Shown: positions 19,101 to 26,769 of the stretch, piece after piece
How the letters are laid out: every line of letters begins with the position of its first letter
How positions within the stretch are numbered: position 1 is the stretch's first letter
NCBI RefSeq assembly: GCF_000577615.1
Contig: NZ_CBXX010000005.1
Span: 124,001-188,000 of the forward strand
Reading direction: 5' to 3'
DNA: 64,000 bases
Source of the DNA: Herbaspirillum sp. RV1423
GTDB taxonomy: Bacteria; Pseudomonadota; Gammaproteobacteria; Burkholderiales; Burkholderiaceae_D
Notes under the pieces: model-generated
What the model was told of the DNA's origin: nothing
Seen by the model: only the letters and a program-made list of their open reading frames with translations
The model's database searches: none
Translations under genes and position numbers: made by a program

Positions 19101-19967
19101 CAAACGGCGTCGCTCTTGAACAGCAACAATCACTTCAGCACGACGGTGCAGGACGATCCATCGCTGACCCGTCACGTTACCGAGTATGCAAATTGGGCAG
19201 ATCCGACCAATTGGTTTGCTGCAGATCGTGTGTCATGGAGCGACAGCGGCGGTGGCGGCATCGTGCTGGTGATGCCCAATGGCGACCGCTTTGAAAAATT
19301 CTACAAGCGCGACTACACCGAAGTGGTCCAAAAAACGGTGGTCTTGAGCAGCGACCCGGGCAAGATCAGTTCCGGCGGCAACATGATCCTGTCGGGCAAC
19401 GTGACCAACGACAAGAGCGTGATGGTCGCAGGCGGCACGCTCAGCGGCATGGTGGGGGCGATCAATAATATCGGCGCCACCGGCACCGATACCACCGTCG
19501 ACCATATGACCGCTGGAGAAAATTACTACCATTGGGTCGACGGCCATCCTCATCAAAACCACTATACCTACAACCAGGGCGGCGCCGCTTACGACAACGT
19601 GCTGGCATCCACAACAGCAGATTTGCCGGTATGGAGCGTACAACAGAACACCAGCCCCGGCAGCGGCGCGAATCCCGCGGTAGCCCAGACGGTAAATGGT
19701 CGCGCAGTGCCGTCCGCCAACGGCGCTGGAGGCATCACGGCCAGCAATGGCAACAACCAGACCATTGGCAACGCGGCGAATCCCCTGCCTGATTTCAGCA
19801 TACCTAACAATCGCTTGTTTATTCGGCATCTCCAGCCGTTCGCTATACCGAATGCTGAGGTATTGCGACCCTCTGTCCGAATGGTGGATCAGCGGTCCAT
19901 TATTGCCCGGCTGACGGGCGTACAGCGCCTGTTCAAGCGCATCCAGAACGAAGTCTGTGGACATTGA
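16149..19967 (+). CDS. TpsA filamentous haemagglutinin/CdiA-like exoprotein, truncated at 3' end
   Basis: The 1272-residue frame starts with an extended signal peptide region (MNKQAYRVIFNVRRG...) seen in large TpsA proteins, then the TPS secretion domain with ANPNGISCSGCGF (about 180) and a long run of beta-helix repeats with many NxxG-type and 'NNxGG' turns (about 330-1000). Family members are usually 2000-4000 residues with C-terminal toxin or adhesin parts. Here the authentic sequence ends near IPNNRLF (about nt 19825); the remaining 47 or so residues are antisense of an IS3 transposase fragment. No toxin tip or immunity gene follows. It may still be secreted as a short adhesin, or it is a pseudogene. 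Confidence 0.85.
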   Translation: MNKQAYRVIFNVRRGALMAVAENVSSQGKSTSESSGASTPAASTRSGWMRLGQLGVMIAVLFGGVTVVQAQIVADRNAASRPVVDQSANGKPVVQIVTPNAAGVSHNRYDQFNVGQGGAILNNSNAVTQTQQAGYISGNAALANGSARMILNEVTGASRSQLNGYIEVAGQRADVIVANPNGISCSGCGFINTSRGVLTTGTPEFAADGSLSNLRVTRGDISIDGNGMNAAGIDRVDLIARSVQVNGELWANQLNVVTGANLVNYANLGVQVIQGDGAPPTVGIDLAQMGGMYANKIRLIGTEAGVGVRSMGNIAAQAGDISIDNSGKVTLNGNTTATGNLTIHGGDGIANGGSLYGQQNVALASEGLIGNSGTVAAQGNLSLNAASVNSTGSLGAGIDGSGNVTQAGNLSLDAGGTIAATGQNTAGGNIAMNAASINLAGARTNAAGNATLSASAGDIDHTGGNLQAAGMATLIAAGAINNNQGALNAGQLSLAAVNLSNQHGQIIQSGTGITRIAVANTLDNSNGGLLKTNSSDLSLTPQTLINDGGTIALAGSGQLTLNIGNGAGSLSSAGGSIGGNGLVTLTAGSIVNRGGSIFSQQQLSVAATQGTIDNSAGGVMRSAAGVDVNASGAINNNGGLIEADGPTDALTVSGSSIDNSAGRIANVGSGLTQINGGSQIVNRQGTLGGNGDIQIRTVRLDNSQQGQVIATGNLTLNISGALSNDSGRLYAGNNLTVNGANADVSNVGGNVSAAGDITLAALSLDNSSGFIGSTVGSNSNIGLSTLRSLANTAGTVSSSRNLNVTANTIVGNGNIVAAQDLTLNLQGDYLNAAGNVLTANHDLTLTTTGNFSNTGELTAVNALTLTAVNVDNQATGLINASATTIRAGNAITNTGRIYGDDIALGAQSLTNDVDLGSGQAGAIASRNSINIGAVNVVNREHALIQSLGDMSFGRTLDSNRLASGTADSIINGSATIDAGGILRLQTASLLNSNNHFSTTVQDDPSLTRHVTEYANWADPTNWFAADRVSWSDSGGGGIVLVMPNGDRFEKFYKRDYTEVVQKTVVLSSDPGKISSGGNMILSGNVTNDKSVMVAGGTLSGMVGAINNIGATGTDTTVDHMTAGENYYHWVDGHPHQNHYTYNQGGAAYDNVLASTTADLPVWSVQQNTSPGSGANPAVAQTVNGRAVPSANGAGGITASNGNNQTIGNAANPLPDFSIPNNRLFIRHLQPFAIPNAEVLRPSVRMVDQRSIIARLTGVQRLFKRIQNEVCGH

Positions 19968-20150
19968 CGAACTGACGCGCCAACCAACAATACGGCGAGC
20001 GAACACATCGATCACGAACGCCACGTATAGCCAGCCCTGCCATGTTGAAACATAGGTGAAGTCCGACACCCAAAGCTGATTCGGCTGGTCTGCCTGGAAC
20101 CGCCGATTGACCCGATCTAGCGGACGCGGTGCAGCCATATCAGGGTCTAA
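19830..20150 (-). mobile_element. IS3-family orfB (rve integrase) fragment, reversed and truncated at both ends
   Basis: On the minus strand a stretch of about 100 residues reads as the integrase core of an IS3-family OrfB: PLDRVNRRFQADQPNQLWVS, DFTYVSTWQGWLYVAFVID, FARRIVGWRVS, DALEQALYARQP, HHSDRGSQYLSIRYSERL. The first two catalytic Asp residues (SDFTY and HSDRG) are present, while the third (Glu) and the rest of the C-terminus are missing where the sequence runs into tpsA near 19833. The N-terminal half of OrfB and OrfA are also absent. No terminal inverted repeats are recognised. This fragment supplies the present 3' end of the tpsA frame. Confidence 0.82.
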
Positions 20151-20236
20151 ATTCCTCCGCAACGGCAGAGGACTTTGCAATTTATTGGATGCACAATTGC
20201 GTGGTGCCATGACCGCGGCAGACATGCGGGTAGAAA

Positions 20237-20268
20237 ACAGAAACGGGCCTGAAAGGCCCGTTTTTCTT
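20237..20268. terminator. Bidirectional rho-independent terminator
   Basis: Hairpin with arms AAACGGGCC and GGCCCGTTT around a short loop, followed on the plus strand by TTTTTCTT and preceded by A-rich sequence, so it also works on the minus strand. It lies just downstream of the tRNA-Ser on the minus strand and probably ends that transcript. Confidence 0.8.
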
Positions 20269-20275
20269 CGTACTT

Positions 20276-20365
20276 TGGCGGAAGGTGTGAGATTCGAACT
20301 CACGAAGGGCTTACGCCCTCGCCAGTTTTCAAGACTGGTGCATTCAACCGCTCTGCCAACCTTCC
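20276..20365 (-). tRNA. tRNA-Ser (anticodon UGA)
   Basis: The minus strand folds as a class II tRNA of 90 nt including an encoded CCA. Acceptor arms GGAAGGT/ACCTTCC with discriminator G, anticodon stem CCAGT/ACTGG with loop CTTGAAA (anticodon TGA), a long variable arm (GAGGGC-GTAA-GCCCTTC), and a T arm with GTTCGAATC. All expected elements are present. It forms the right-hand boundary of the accessory block with istA, tpsBA and the IS3 fragment. Confidence 0.97.
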
Positions 20366-20419
20366 TGCGCAAGCCGGGCATTATACATGAGCTGCCCGGC
20401 TGCTGTCGTTTTTTGCCGC

Positions 20420-21223
20420 TTAGAAAATCCCCGGATAGGCGCCGCCGTCCATCAGCACATTCTGGCCGTTGATGTAGCCCGCGTGCTTGCTGCACAGGAA
20501 GGCGCAGGTGGCGCCGAATTCGTCGGGGTCGCCGAAGCGGCCGGCCGGGGTTTCGGCCATGCGTTGCAGACGGACTTCTTCGGGCGTTTCGCCGGTCAGT
20601 TTGGCAGAGCCGACAAAGCTGCTGCGCAGGCGGTCGGTTTCGAAGCTGCCGGGCAAGAGGTTGTTGATGGTCACGCCGCTCTTGGCGATGTGGCGCGAGA
20701 CGCCGGCGACGAAGCCGGTCAGGCCGGCGCGGGCGCCGTTGGACAGGCCGAGGTCGTAGCGCGGCGCCTTGACCGAGCTGCTGGTGATGTTGACGATGCG
20801 GCCCCAGCCGCGCGCGATCATCTGGTCGACGGTGGCCTTGATCAGTTCGACCGGCGTGAGCATGTTGGCGTCGATGGCTTTCAACCAGATGTCGCGGTCC
20901 CAGTCGCGGAAATCGCCCAGCGGCGGGCCGCCGGCGTTGTTGACGAGGATGTCGGGACCGTGGTTTTTTTCACCGGCGATTTCATCGACGGCAGCCAGCG
21001 CCTTGGCGCGTCCTTCGACGCTGGCGATGTCGGCGGCGACGGCGATGACTTTAATCGGGCCGAGCGCGCGCAGCCTGGCGGCTGCCTGGTCCAGCGTATC
21101 CTGGTTGCGGGCGACGATCACGACGTGGGCGCCTTCGCGCGCCAGGTGTTCGGCGCAGGCATAGCCCAATCCTTTGCTGGCGCCGCAGACCAGCGCGATT
21201 TTTCCTTGTAGTCCTAAATCCAT
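20420..21223 (-). CDS. Atypical short-chain dehydrogenase/reductase (FabG-like, catalytic Tyr/Lys replaced)
   Basis: A 267-residue Rossmann protein. The start at 21223 is chosen over an upstream in-frame ATG at 21268 because AAAGGAAAGAG sits just ahead of it. The nucleotide-binding motif is GASKGLGYA and NNAGG is present, with VNITSSS carrying the usual serine. However, the place of the YxxxK catalytic pair reads LGLSNGARAG, so Tyr is replaced by Leu and Lys by Asn. A subgroup of beta-ketoacyl-ACP-reductase-like SDRs is known to lack a proper tetrad, and this protein fits it. Redox activity is therefore doubtful and its substrate is unknown. It lies alone, between the tRNA and the small membrane protein. 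Confidence 0.85.
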   Translation of the reverse strand: MDLGLQGKIALVCGASKGLGYACAEHLAREGAHVVIVARNQDTLDQAAARLRALGPIKVIAVAADIASVEGRAKALAAVDEIAGEKNHGPDILVNNAGGPPLGDFRDWDRDIWLKAIDANMLTPVELIKATVDQMIARGWGRIVNITSSSVKAPRYDLGLSNGARAGLTGFVAGVSRHIAKSGVTINNLLPGSFETDRLRSSFVGSAKLTGETPEEVRLQRMAETPAGRFGDPDEFGATCAFLCSKHAGYINGQNVLMDGGAYPGIF

Positions 21224-21342
21224 GGTGTCTCTTTCCTTTGTGGCTGGCGCATCGCATCGGCGATGCATTAAAAATTTTCATCCGGAGCGCTTGCTTGTGA
21301 GCGCGGACATGGGCTGATAAACTGCTTGCGGCCTGGAGCCGA

Positions 21343-21429
21343 TTATTTCTTCCTGATCAGGTAGATCGCCAGTGCGATGATCACGACGACGCCGGCTTCT
21401 AGCACGACAACCAGAACTCCACTACTCAC
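21343..21429 (-). CDS. 28-residue single-pass membrane peptide
   Basis: A GTG at 21429 with AAAGGAG six bases upstream opens a frame of 28 residues: a short polar start (MSSG), a hydrophobic helix of about 22 residues interrupted by one Glu-Ala pair, and a basic end IRKK. The ATG that lies closer to the ribosome site is immediately followed by a stop in its own frame (ATGGCGTGA), so GTG is the sensible start. The pattern (N-out or N-in helix, basic tail inside) is that of a regulatory micro-membrane protein. I do not recognise a family. It is divergent from the TauE/SafE permease gene, whose start lies about 90 bp away. Confidence 0.5.
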   Translation of the reverse strand: MSSGVLVVVLEAGVVVIIALAIYLIRKK

Positions 21430-21519
21430 GCCATTCTCCTTTTGGATTCGCCAGGTCGTACAAGCTGTCTCGTCGATGTTGCGGGACGTCTTGCGCGGCC
21501 AAGTGCGTACTTTACACCT

Positions 21520-22284
21520 ATGATGCAATCTTTGTTTTTCGCCTCCTGTGTCAATTTTTTATTGGGCGGGGTGTTGGGCGCGCTCGGCGGTTTGTTCGGC
21601 ATCGGCGGCGGGCTGATCGCGATTCCGGTGCTGGGATTTTTGTATGGCATGGACCAGCAACTGGCGCAGGGGACTGCCTTGGTGATGATCGTGCCGAATG
21701 TGCTGATCGGGTTCTGGCGCTACAAGCAGCGCAACAAGATCGAGTTGCGCTCGGCCATGCTGATGGCGGTGCCGGCGGTGTTCGCCACGTATTTTGCAGC
21801 GCGTTTTGCGACGGCCATCGACGCCCGGTCCCTGCACTTTTCCTTTGCGGTGTTCATGGCGGTGCTGGCGTTGTACTACCTGTGGACGCTGATGCGCAGG
21901 CAGAAGGAAGTCACGCCGCGCGTGTTATTGCCGCAGCGTTATATTTTTTTCGTGGGTATTTTCGCGGGGGCGACGGCGGGATTTTTCAGCGTCGGCGGCG
22001 CGATTGTGGCGGTGCCGGGGCTGGTGGCTTTTTTCGGCGCGACGCAGACGGCGGCGCAGGGGCTGGGACTGGCGATGGTCACGCCCGGCACGCTGGTGGC
22101 GCTATGGGCATACGCCAGCGCCGGGCATGTCGACTGGACCGTCGGGATTCCGCTGGCGTTGGGCGGCGTGCTGAGCATTTCCTGGGGCGTGGCGCTGGCC
22201 CATCATTTGCCGGAACGGCGTTTGCGCATGCTGTTTTGCGGCGCGCTGATTGCGATTGCCTTGTGGATGATGATCCACGGCTGA
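21520..22284 (+). CDS. TauE/SafE-family anion permease
   Basis: A 254-residue inner-membrane protein with about eight helices and the family hallmark GGxxGxGGG: GVLGALGGLFGIGGGLIAIP near the N-terminus, repeated in the second half as GATAGFFSVGGAIVAVPG. Members export or import sulfite, sulfoacetate and other organic anions. Start is one of two adjacent ATGs (21520 or 21523); no strong ribosome site precedes them. The gene ends seven bases before the convergent LysR gene. It borders a CoA-ester catabolic cluster, so it could carry a carboxylate, but this is inference from position only. Confidence 0.85.
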   Translation: MMQSLFFASCVNFLLGGVLGALGGLFGIGGGLIAIPVLGFLYGMDQQLAQGTALVMIVPNVLIGFWRYKQRNKIELRSAMLMAVPAVFATYFAARFATAIDARSLHFSFAVFMAVLALYYLWTLMRRQKEVTPRVLLPQRYIFFVGIFAGATAGFFSVGGAIVAVPGLVAFFGATQTAAQGLGLAMVTPGTLVALWAYASAGHVDWTVGIPLALGGVLSISWGVALAHHLPERRLRMLFCGALIAIALWMMIHG

Positions 22285-22290
22285 CGCCGG

Positions 22291-23211
22291 TCAGGCGGCT
22301 TCTTTTTGCACGGGAACGATTTGCGCCGTCTGCTGGCGGATGAAGTCCACCAGGTCGCGCGCATACAAGGGCAGGGCGTCCAGGCTTTGCACCACCATGC
22401 TGCGTTCGCGCACGCTCCACGGATCGCTCAGTTCGACCAGGCTCAGTTGCATCGTCTGTTTGTGGCGCAGCGCGGCCGATTGCGGCACGATGCCGATGCC
22501 GACGTTGGTTTCCACCATGCGGCACATGGCTTCGAAGCTGCGCACCTGAATCCGCAGTTTGAGACGCTGGCCGCTTTCCGAGACGATGCGGTTGAGGAAG
22601 TGATGCAGCGTGCTGCCTTCGTGCAGGCCGACGTGTTCATATCCCAGCGTTTCGGCGAAAGCCACTTTGCCGGCGTCGGCCAGCGGATGTTCCAGCGCAG
22701 TTGCCAGCATCAGGCGGTCGGTGGAAAAGTTCAGGATTTCCAGGCCTTCTCCCTGTACCGGTCCGGCCACGATGCCGATGTCGGCCGTGCCTTCCTGGAT
22801 GCCGCGCATGATGTCATGGTTCAGCCTTTCTTCCAGCGCGACATTGACCTGCGGATACTGGGTGAGGAATTTGCCGAGGATCTCCGGCATGAATTCGGTT
22901 ACCGCGGTGGTGTTGGCGAAGATGCGGATATAGCCCTTGAGGCCGTTATTGTATTGCTGCATGTCGCTCTTGAGGCGCTCGACCTGTTGCATGAATTGCT
23001 GCGCATGCGTGAGGAAGGTCTGGCCGGCCGGCGTCAGTTGCACGCCTTTGCTTTCACGATAGAGCAGGCGCATGCCGAAGCGGGTTTCCAGTTCCTTGAT
23101 GCGGTTGCTGGTGGCCGCCAGCGAAAGATTCATGCGCTCGGCGCTGCGCGTGAGACTGTTGAATTCGGCGATCAGGATGAACAGGCGCAGGTCGGTCAGG
23201 TCGAATAGCAT
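22291..23211 (-). CDS. LysR-family regulator of the itaconate-like cluster
   Basis: A 306-residue LysR protein. The N-terminal winged helix-turn-helix is plain (LRLFILIAEFNSLTRSAERM, then LSLAATSNRIKELETRFG), followed by the linker helix (GQTFLTHAQQFMQQVERL) and an effector domain (about 95-295). I place the start at the ATG of MLFDLTDLRLF; the longer frame upstream has no typical LysR sequence. It is transcribed away from the hydratase gene at 23488, and the 276-bp gap is the expected place for its binding site and for the promoter of the catabolic genes. By position it corresponds to the LysR gene of the Pseudomonas aeruginosa itaconate cluster. Confidence 0.88.
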   Translation of the reverse strand: MLFDLTDLRLFILIAEFNSLTRSAERMNLSLAATSNRIKELETRFGMRLLYRESKGVQLTPAGQTFLTHAQQFMQQVERLKSDMQQYNNGLKGYIRIFANTTAVTEFMPEILGKFLTQYPQVNVALEERLNHDIMRGIQEGTADIGIVAGPVQGEGLEILNFSTDRLMLATALEHPLADAGKVAFAETLGYEHVGLHEGSTLHHFLNRIVSESGQRLKLRIQVRSFEAMCRMVETNVGIGIVPQSAALRHKQTMQLSLVELSDPWSVRERSMVVQSLDALPLYARDLVDFIRQQTAQIVPVQKEAA

Positions 23212-23487
23212 GATGTCGGTGTCTCTCTGGAAGAGGCGCCGGCGTTCTTGTGCGCCGGTGCGAATGGCGTCTATCTTACGCCTGAACGGGGCCGGCATGC
23301 AGACCTCACGTCTATTTCATGCAACGGCAATCCGGCGGCGGTCGCTCCGGGCCGCGATGCTGCATGCGCACATTATTTTCTTCGCCTGACTTCACCAATC
23401 CGGAAGCCCCCCTTCAGAAAATACCGATTGTCTTGCCGGCGCAGGCGACGCAGACTCTGTCGTATTCTTTAACCGGCGACACGACAA

Positions 23488-24348
23488 ATGAGCAAGCCTG
23501 ACATCGACCTGATGCTGCTGCGCCAATGGGTAGGCAAGACCGAAACCCGCAGCGATGTAATCAATCCCGCTTGCGCCGATGCACTGGCTGCGACGCTGGA
23601 CCATCCGCAGGCCCCGGCACTCGGAGAAGCCTTGCCGCCGCTGTGGCACTGGATTTATTTCTGGACCGTCTGCCGCCAGTCCGAAGTCGGCGACGACGGT
23701 CATCCGCGCCGCGGCGGTTTCCTGCCGCCGGTGCCGTTGCCGCGCCGCATGTGGGCGGGGGGGCGTCTCCGGTTTGCGGCGCCGTTGCCGGTCGGCGCCA
23801 CAGCAACGAAGCTGTCGCGCATCGCCAGTGTCGACGTTAAGAAAGGCAAGACGGGCGAACTGGCTTTCGTCACGGTGGCGCATGAGATTGCATATGACGG
23901 CCTGGTCGCGATCCATGAAGAACACGACATCGTCTATCGCGACCTGCCTCAGCCGGGCGCAGCGCCGGTCGCGCCGAAACAGGCGCCGACCGACGCCGAT
24001 TGGCGCCGCCGCATCGAGCCGGATCCGGTGCTGCTGTTTCGCTATTCGGCGCTGACCTTCAACGGTCATCGCATCCATTACGACCGCAGCTATGTCACAG
24101 GCGTCGAGGGCTATCCCGGCCTGATCGTGCACGGTCCGCTGATCGCCACCTTACTGGTCGATCTGCTCGGACGCCACTTGCCGCTGGCGCGGTTGGCGGC
24201 GTTCAGCTTTCGCGCCGTCGGCAGCCTGTTCGACACGGAAGCCTTTGAGGTGTGCGGCAAGCTGTCCGCGGACGGCAAGAGCGCTGAATTGTGGGCGCAG
24301 AACCTGCGCGGCGAGCTGGCGATGCAGGCGCAGGCGACTCTGACTTAA
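23488..24348 (+). CDS. HTD2/MaoC-like hydratase, probable itaconyl-CoA or mesaconyl-C4-CoA hydratase
   Basis: A 286-residue double hot-dog protein of the FAS1-like dehydratase/mesaconyl-CoA hydratase group. The N-terminal half has WHWIYFWTV and GGFLPPVPLPRRMWAGG, typical of this group; the C-terminal half carries the hydratase-2 stretch FRYSALTFNGHRIHYDRSY and GLIVHGPLIATLL. In the itaconate pathway this enzyme hydrates itaconyl-CoA (or mesaconyl-C4-CoA) to citramalyl-CoA. It is the first gene of an operon with acyl-CoA dehydrogenase, CoA-transferase and CitE-like lyase. The exact substrate is inferred from that set; plain beta-methylmalyl-type chemistry is an alternative. Confidence 0.78.
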   Translation: MSKPDIDLMLLRQWVGKTETRSDVINPACADALAATLDHPQAPALGEALPPLWHWIYFWTVCRQSEVGDDGHPRRGGFLPPVPLPRRMWAGGRLRFAAPLPVGATATKLSRIASVDVKKGKTGELAFVTVAHEIAYDGLVAIHEEHDIVYRDLPQPGAAPVAPKQAPTDADWRRRIEPDPVLLFRYSALTFNGHRIHYDRSYVTGVEGYPGLIVHGPLIATLLVDLLGRHLPLARLAAFSFRAVGSLFDTEAFEVCGKLSADGKSAELWAQNLRGELAMQAQATLT

Positions 24349-24375
24349 CTTTACCCATCAGCAGGAGAATCATCC

Positions 24376-25536
24376 ATGTCCCATCAAGCGGACGCTTACC
24401 AGGATTTGCGCGATGCCGTGCGCGATCTGTGCAACACTTTTCCGGCGGAATACTGGCGCAAGGTCGATGAGGCGCGCGGCTATCCGGAGCAATTCGTCGA
24501 CGCGCTGACCAAAGCCGGATGGCTTGCGGCGCTGATCCCGGCGGAGTACGGTGGTTCCGGCCTCGGCCTGACCGAGGCGTCGGTGATCATGGAGGAGATC
24601 AACCGCACCGGCGGCAATTCCGGCGCGTGTCACGGCCAGATGTACAACATGGGCACCTTGCTGCGCCACGGCTCCGAACAGCAGAAACAACTTTATCTGC
24701 CCAAGATCGCCAGCGGCGAACTGCGTCTGCAATCGATGGGCGTGACCGAGCCGACCACCGGCACCGACACCACCAAAATCAAGACCGTGGCCGTGAAGAA
24801 GGGCGATCGCTACGTCGTCAACGGGCAGAAGGTATGGATCTCGCGCATCCAGCATTCCGACCTGATGATCCTGCTGGCGCGCACCACGCCGCTGGACCAG
24901 GTCAAGAAGAAGTCGGAAGGCATGTCGATCTTCCTGGTCGATCTCAAGCACGCCATCGGGAACGGCATGGCGGTGCGGCCTATCCTCAACATGGTCAATC
25001 ACGAAACCAATGAGCTGTTCTTCGACAATCTGGAAATTCCGGCGGAGAACCTGATCGGCGAAGAGGGCAAGGGCTTCAAATATATCCTCGACGGCCTCAA
25101 TGCCGAACGCACGCTGATTGCCGCCGAATGCATCGGCGACGGCTACTGGTTCATCGACAAGGCCACGCAATACGCCAAGGAGCGCGTCGTGTTCGACCGG
25201 CCGATCGGCATGAACCAGGGCGTCCAGTTTCCGATCGCCGACAGCTATATCGAACTGGAAGCCGCCAACCTGATGCGCTTCAAGGCCTGCGAATTGTTCG
25301 ATGCGCATCAGCCCTGCGGCGCGCAAGCCAACATGGCCAAGTTCCTCGCCGCCAAGGCCTCGTGGGAAGCCGCCAACGTCTGCCTGCAAACGCACGGCGG
25401 CTTCGGCTTCGCCTGCGAATACGACGTCGAGCGCAAGTTCCGTGAGACGCGCTTGTATCAGGTCGCGCCAATATCGACCAACCTGATTTATTCCTACGTG
25501 GCCGAGCATATTCTCGGCTTGCCGCGCTCGTTCTGA
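24376..25536 (+). CDS. Acyl-CoA dehydrogenase, IVD-like active site
   Basis: A 386-residue FAD-dependent acyl-CoA dehydrogenase with a good ribosome site (AGGAG). Family landmarks: IPAEYGGSGLG (54-64), MGVTEPTTGTD (121-131), GQKVWIS (150-156), and RPIGMNQGVQFPIADSY. The usual catalytic Glu of the C-terminal YEGT motif is absent: that segment reads LYQVAPIST. Instead Glu244 in GLNAERTLIA lines up with the helix-G Glu used by isovaleryl-CoA and long-chain dehydrogenases. A branched acyl substrate such as methylsuccinyl-CoA would fit, and would let methylsuccinate feed the same hydratase-lyase route. That substrate is inference. Confidence 0.82.
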   Translation: MSHQADAYQDLRDAVRDLCNTFPAEYWRKVDEARGYPEQFVDALTKAGWLAALIPAEYGGSGLGLTEASVIMEEINRTGGNSGACHGQMYNMGTLLRHGSEQQKQLYLPKIASGELRLQSMGVTEPTTGTDTTKIKTVAVKKGDRYVVNGQKVWISRIQHSDLMILLARTTPLDQVKKKSEGMSIFLVDLKHAIGNGMAVRPILNMVNHETNELFFDNLEIPAENLIGEEGKGFKYILDGLNAERTLIAAECIGDGYWFIDKATQYAKERVVFDRPIGMNQGVQFPIADSYIELEAANLMRFKACELFDAHQPCGAQANMAKFLAAKASWEAANVCLQTHGGFGFACEYDVERKFRETRLYQVAPISTNLIYSYVAEHILGLPRSF

Positions 25537-25578
25537 TTCTCCGGCACGCGCAATGAAAATTCATTCGGAAACCAAACC

Positions 25579-26769
25579 ATGACCCAATCAACACGTCCTC
25601 TCGACGGCATTACCGTGGTCAGCCTGGAGCATGCCATCGCCGCGCCGTTCTGCACGCGCCAACTGGCCGACATGGGCGCCCGCGTGATCAAGGTCGAGCG
25701 TCCCGGCGTCGGCGATTTCGCACGCGGCTACGACGAGCGCGTCAACGGTCTGTCATCGCATTTCGTCTGGACCAACCGTTCCAAGGAAAGCCTGACGCTC
25801 AATCTCAAGGACGAAGAGGGCAAGGCCGTCATCGACAAACTGCTGGCCGACGCCGATGTGCTGGTGCAAAATCTCGCTCCTGGCGCGGCGGCCGGGCTCG
25901 GTTTGTCCGCTGCGGTTCTGCATCAAAAATATCCGCGTCTGATCGTCTGCGACATTTCCGGCTATGGCGAGGACGGTCCTTACCGCGACAAGAAGGCCTA
26001 CGATCTGTTGATCCAGAGCGAGGCCGGTTTCCTGTCGGTGACCGGCACCGCAGATGAACCGGCCAAGGCAGGTTGTTCGATCGCCGATATTGCCGCCGGC
26101 ATGTATGCGTATTCACACATCCTGGCGGCGCTGATCAAGCGCGGCCGCGATGGCGTGGGCAGCCACATCGACTTGTCGATGCTGGAGTCGCTGACGGAGT
26201 GGATGAGTTTCCCGATGTATTACGCTTACCAGGGCGCATCGGCGCCGGTGCGTTCCGGCGCCGAGCATGCGACGATTTATCCGTATGGGCCGTTCAAGGC
26301 AGGCGACGGCAAGGTCGTCATGCTGGGCTTGCAAAATGAGCGCGAGTGGAAGGTCTTCTGCGAAATGGTATTGCAGGATGCGGCACTGGCGCAGGATGCG
26401 CGCTTTTCTTCCAATTCGCGCCGGCATGAACACCGCGCCGAACTGCGCACGCTGATCCTCGACATGTTTGCGCCGCTGACAGCCGAGGAAGTCGTCGTGC
26501 GGCTCGACCGGGCGCAGATCGCCAACGCGCGCGTCAACACCATGCAGGACCTGTGGCAGCACCCGCAACTAGCGGCGCGCCGACGCTGGACCGAGGTCGG
26601 GTCGGCGGCGGGCTTCTTGCCGGCGTTGCTGCCGCCCGGCGTCAACGATACCTACGACTTCCGCATGGATCCCATTCCCGCGCTGGGCCAGCATACCGAC
26701 GCCATTCTCGGCAAGCTGGGATATACCCCGGCGCAGGTCGACGAGATGCGCAAGCGCGGAGCCGTCTGA
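25579..26769 (+). CDS. Class III (CaiB/BaiF) CoA-transferase, probable itaconate/methylsuccinate CoA-transferase
   Basis: A 396-residue family III CoA-transferase. It begins with the usual PLDGITVVSLEHAIAAPFCTRQLADMG block, then NLKDEEGK, CDISGYGEDGPYRDK and the region CSIADIAAGMYAYSHILAAL, where Asp170 is in the place of the catalytic aspartate. GSHIDLSMLES follows as in other members. It would load itaconate or a relative with CoA taken from succinyl-CoA. It lies 42 bp after the dehydrogenase gene, and its stop overlaps the lyase start (TGATG), so transferase and lyase are coupled. Confidence 0.82.
   Translation: MTQSTRPLDGITVVSLEHAIAAPFCTRQLADMGARVIKVERPGVGDFARGYDERVNGLSSHFVWTNRSKESLTLNLKDEEGKAVIDKLLADADVLVQNLAPGAAAGLGLSAAVLHQKYPRLIVCDISGYGEDGPYRDKKAYDLLIQSEAGFLSVTGTADEPAKAGCSIADIAAGMYAYSHILAALIKRGRDGVGSHIDLSMLESLTEWMSFPMYYAYQGASAPVRSGAEHATIYPYGPFKAGDGKVVMLGLQNEREWKVFCEMVLQDAALAQDARFSSNSRRHEHRAELRTLILDMFAPLTAEEVVVRLDRAQIANARVNTMQDLWQHPQLAARRRWTEVGSAAGFLPALLPPGVNDTYDFRMDPIPALGQHTDAILGKLGYTPAQVDEMRKRGAV

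Noticed and set aside
19233..20495. 420-codon minus frame treated as one transposase gene
   Set aside because: Only the middle (about 19830-20150) is transposase; the rest is antisense of the tRNA region and of tpsA.
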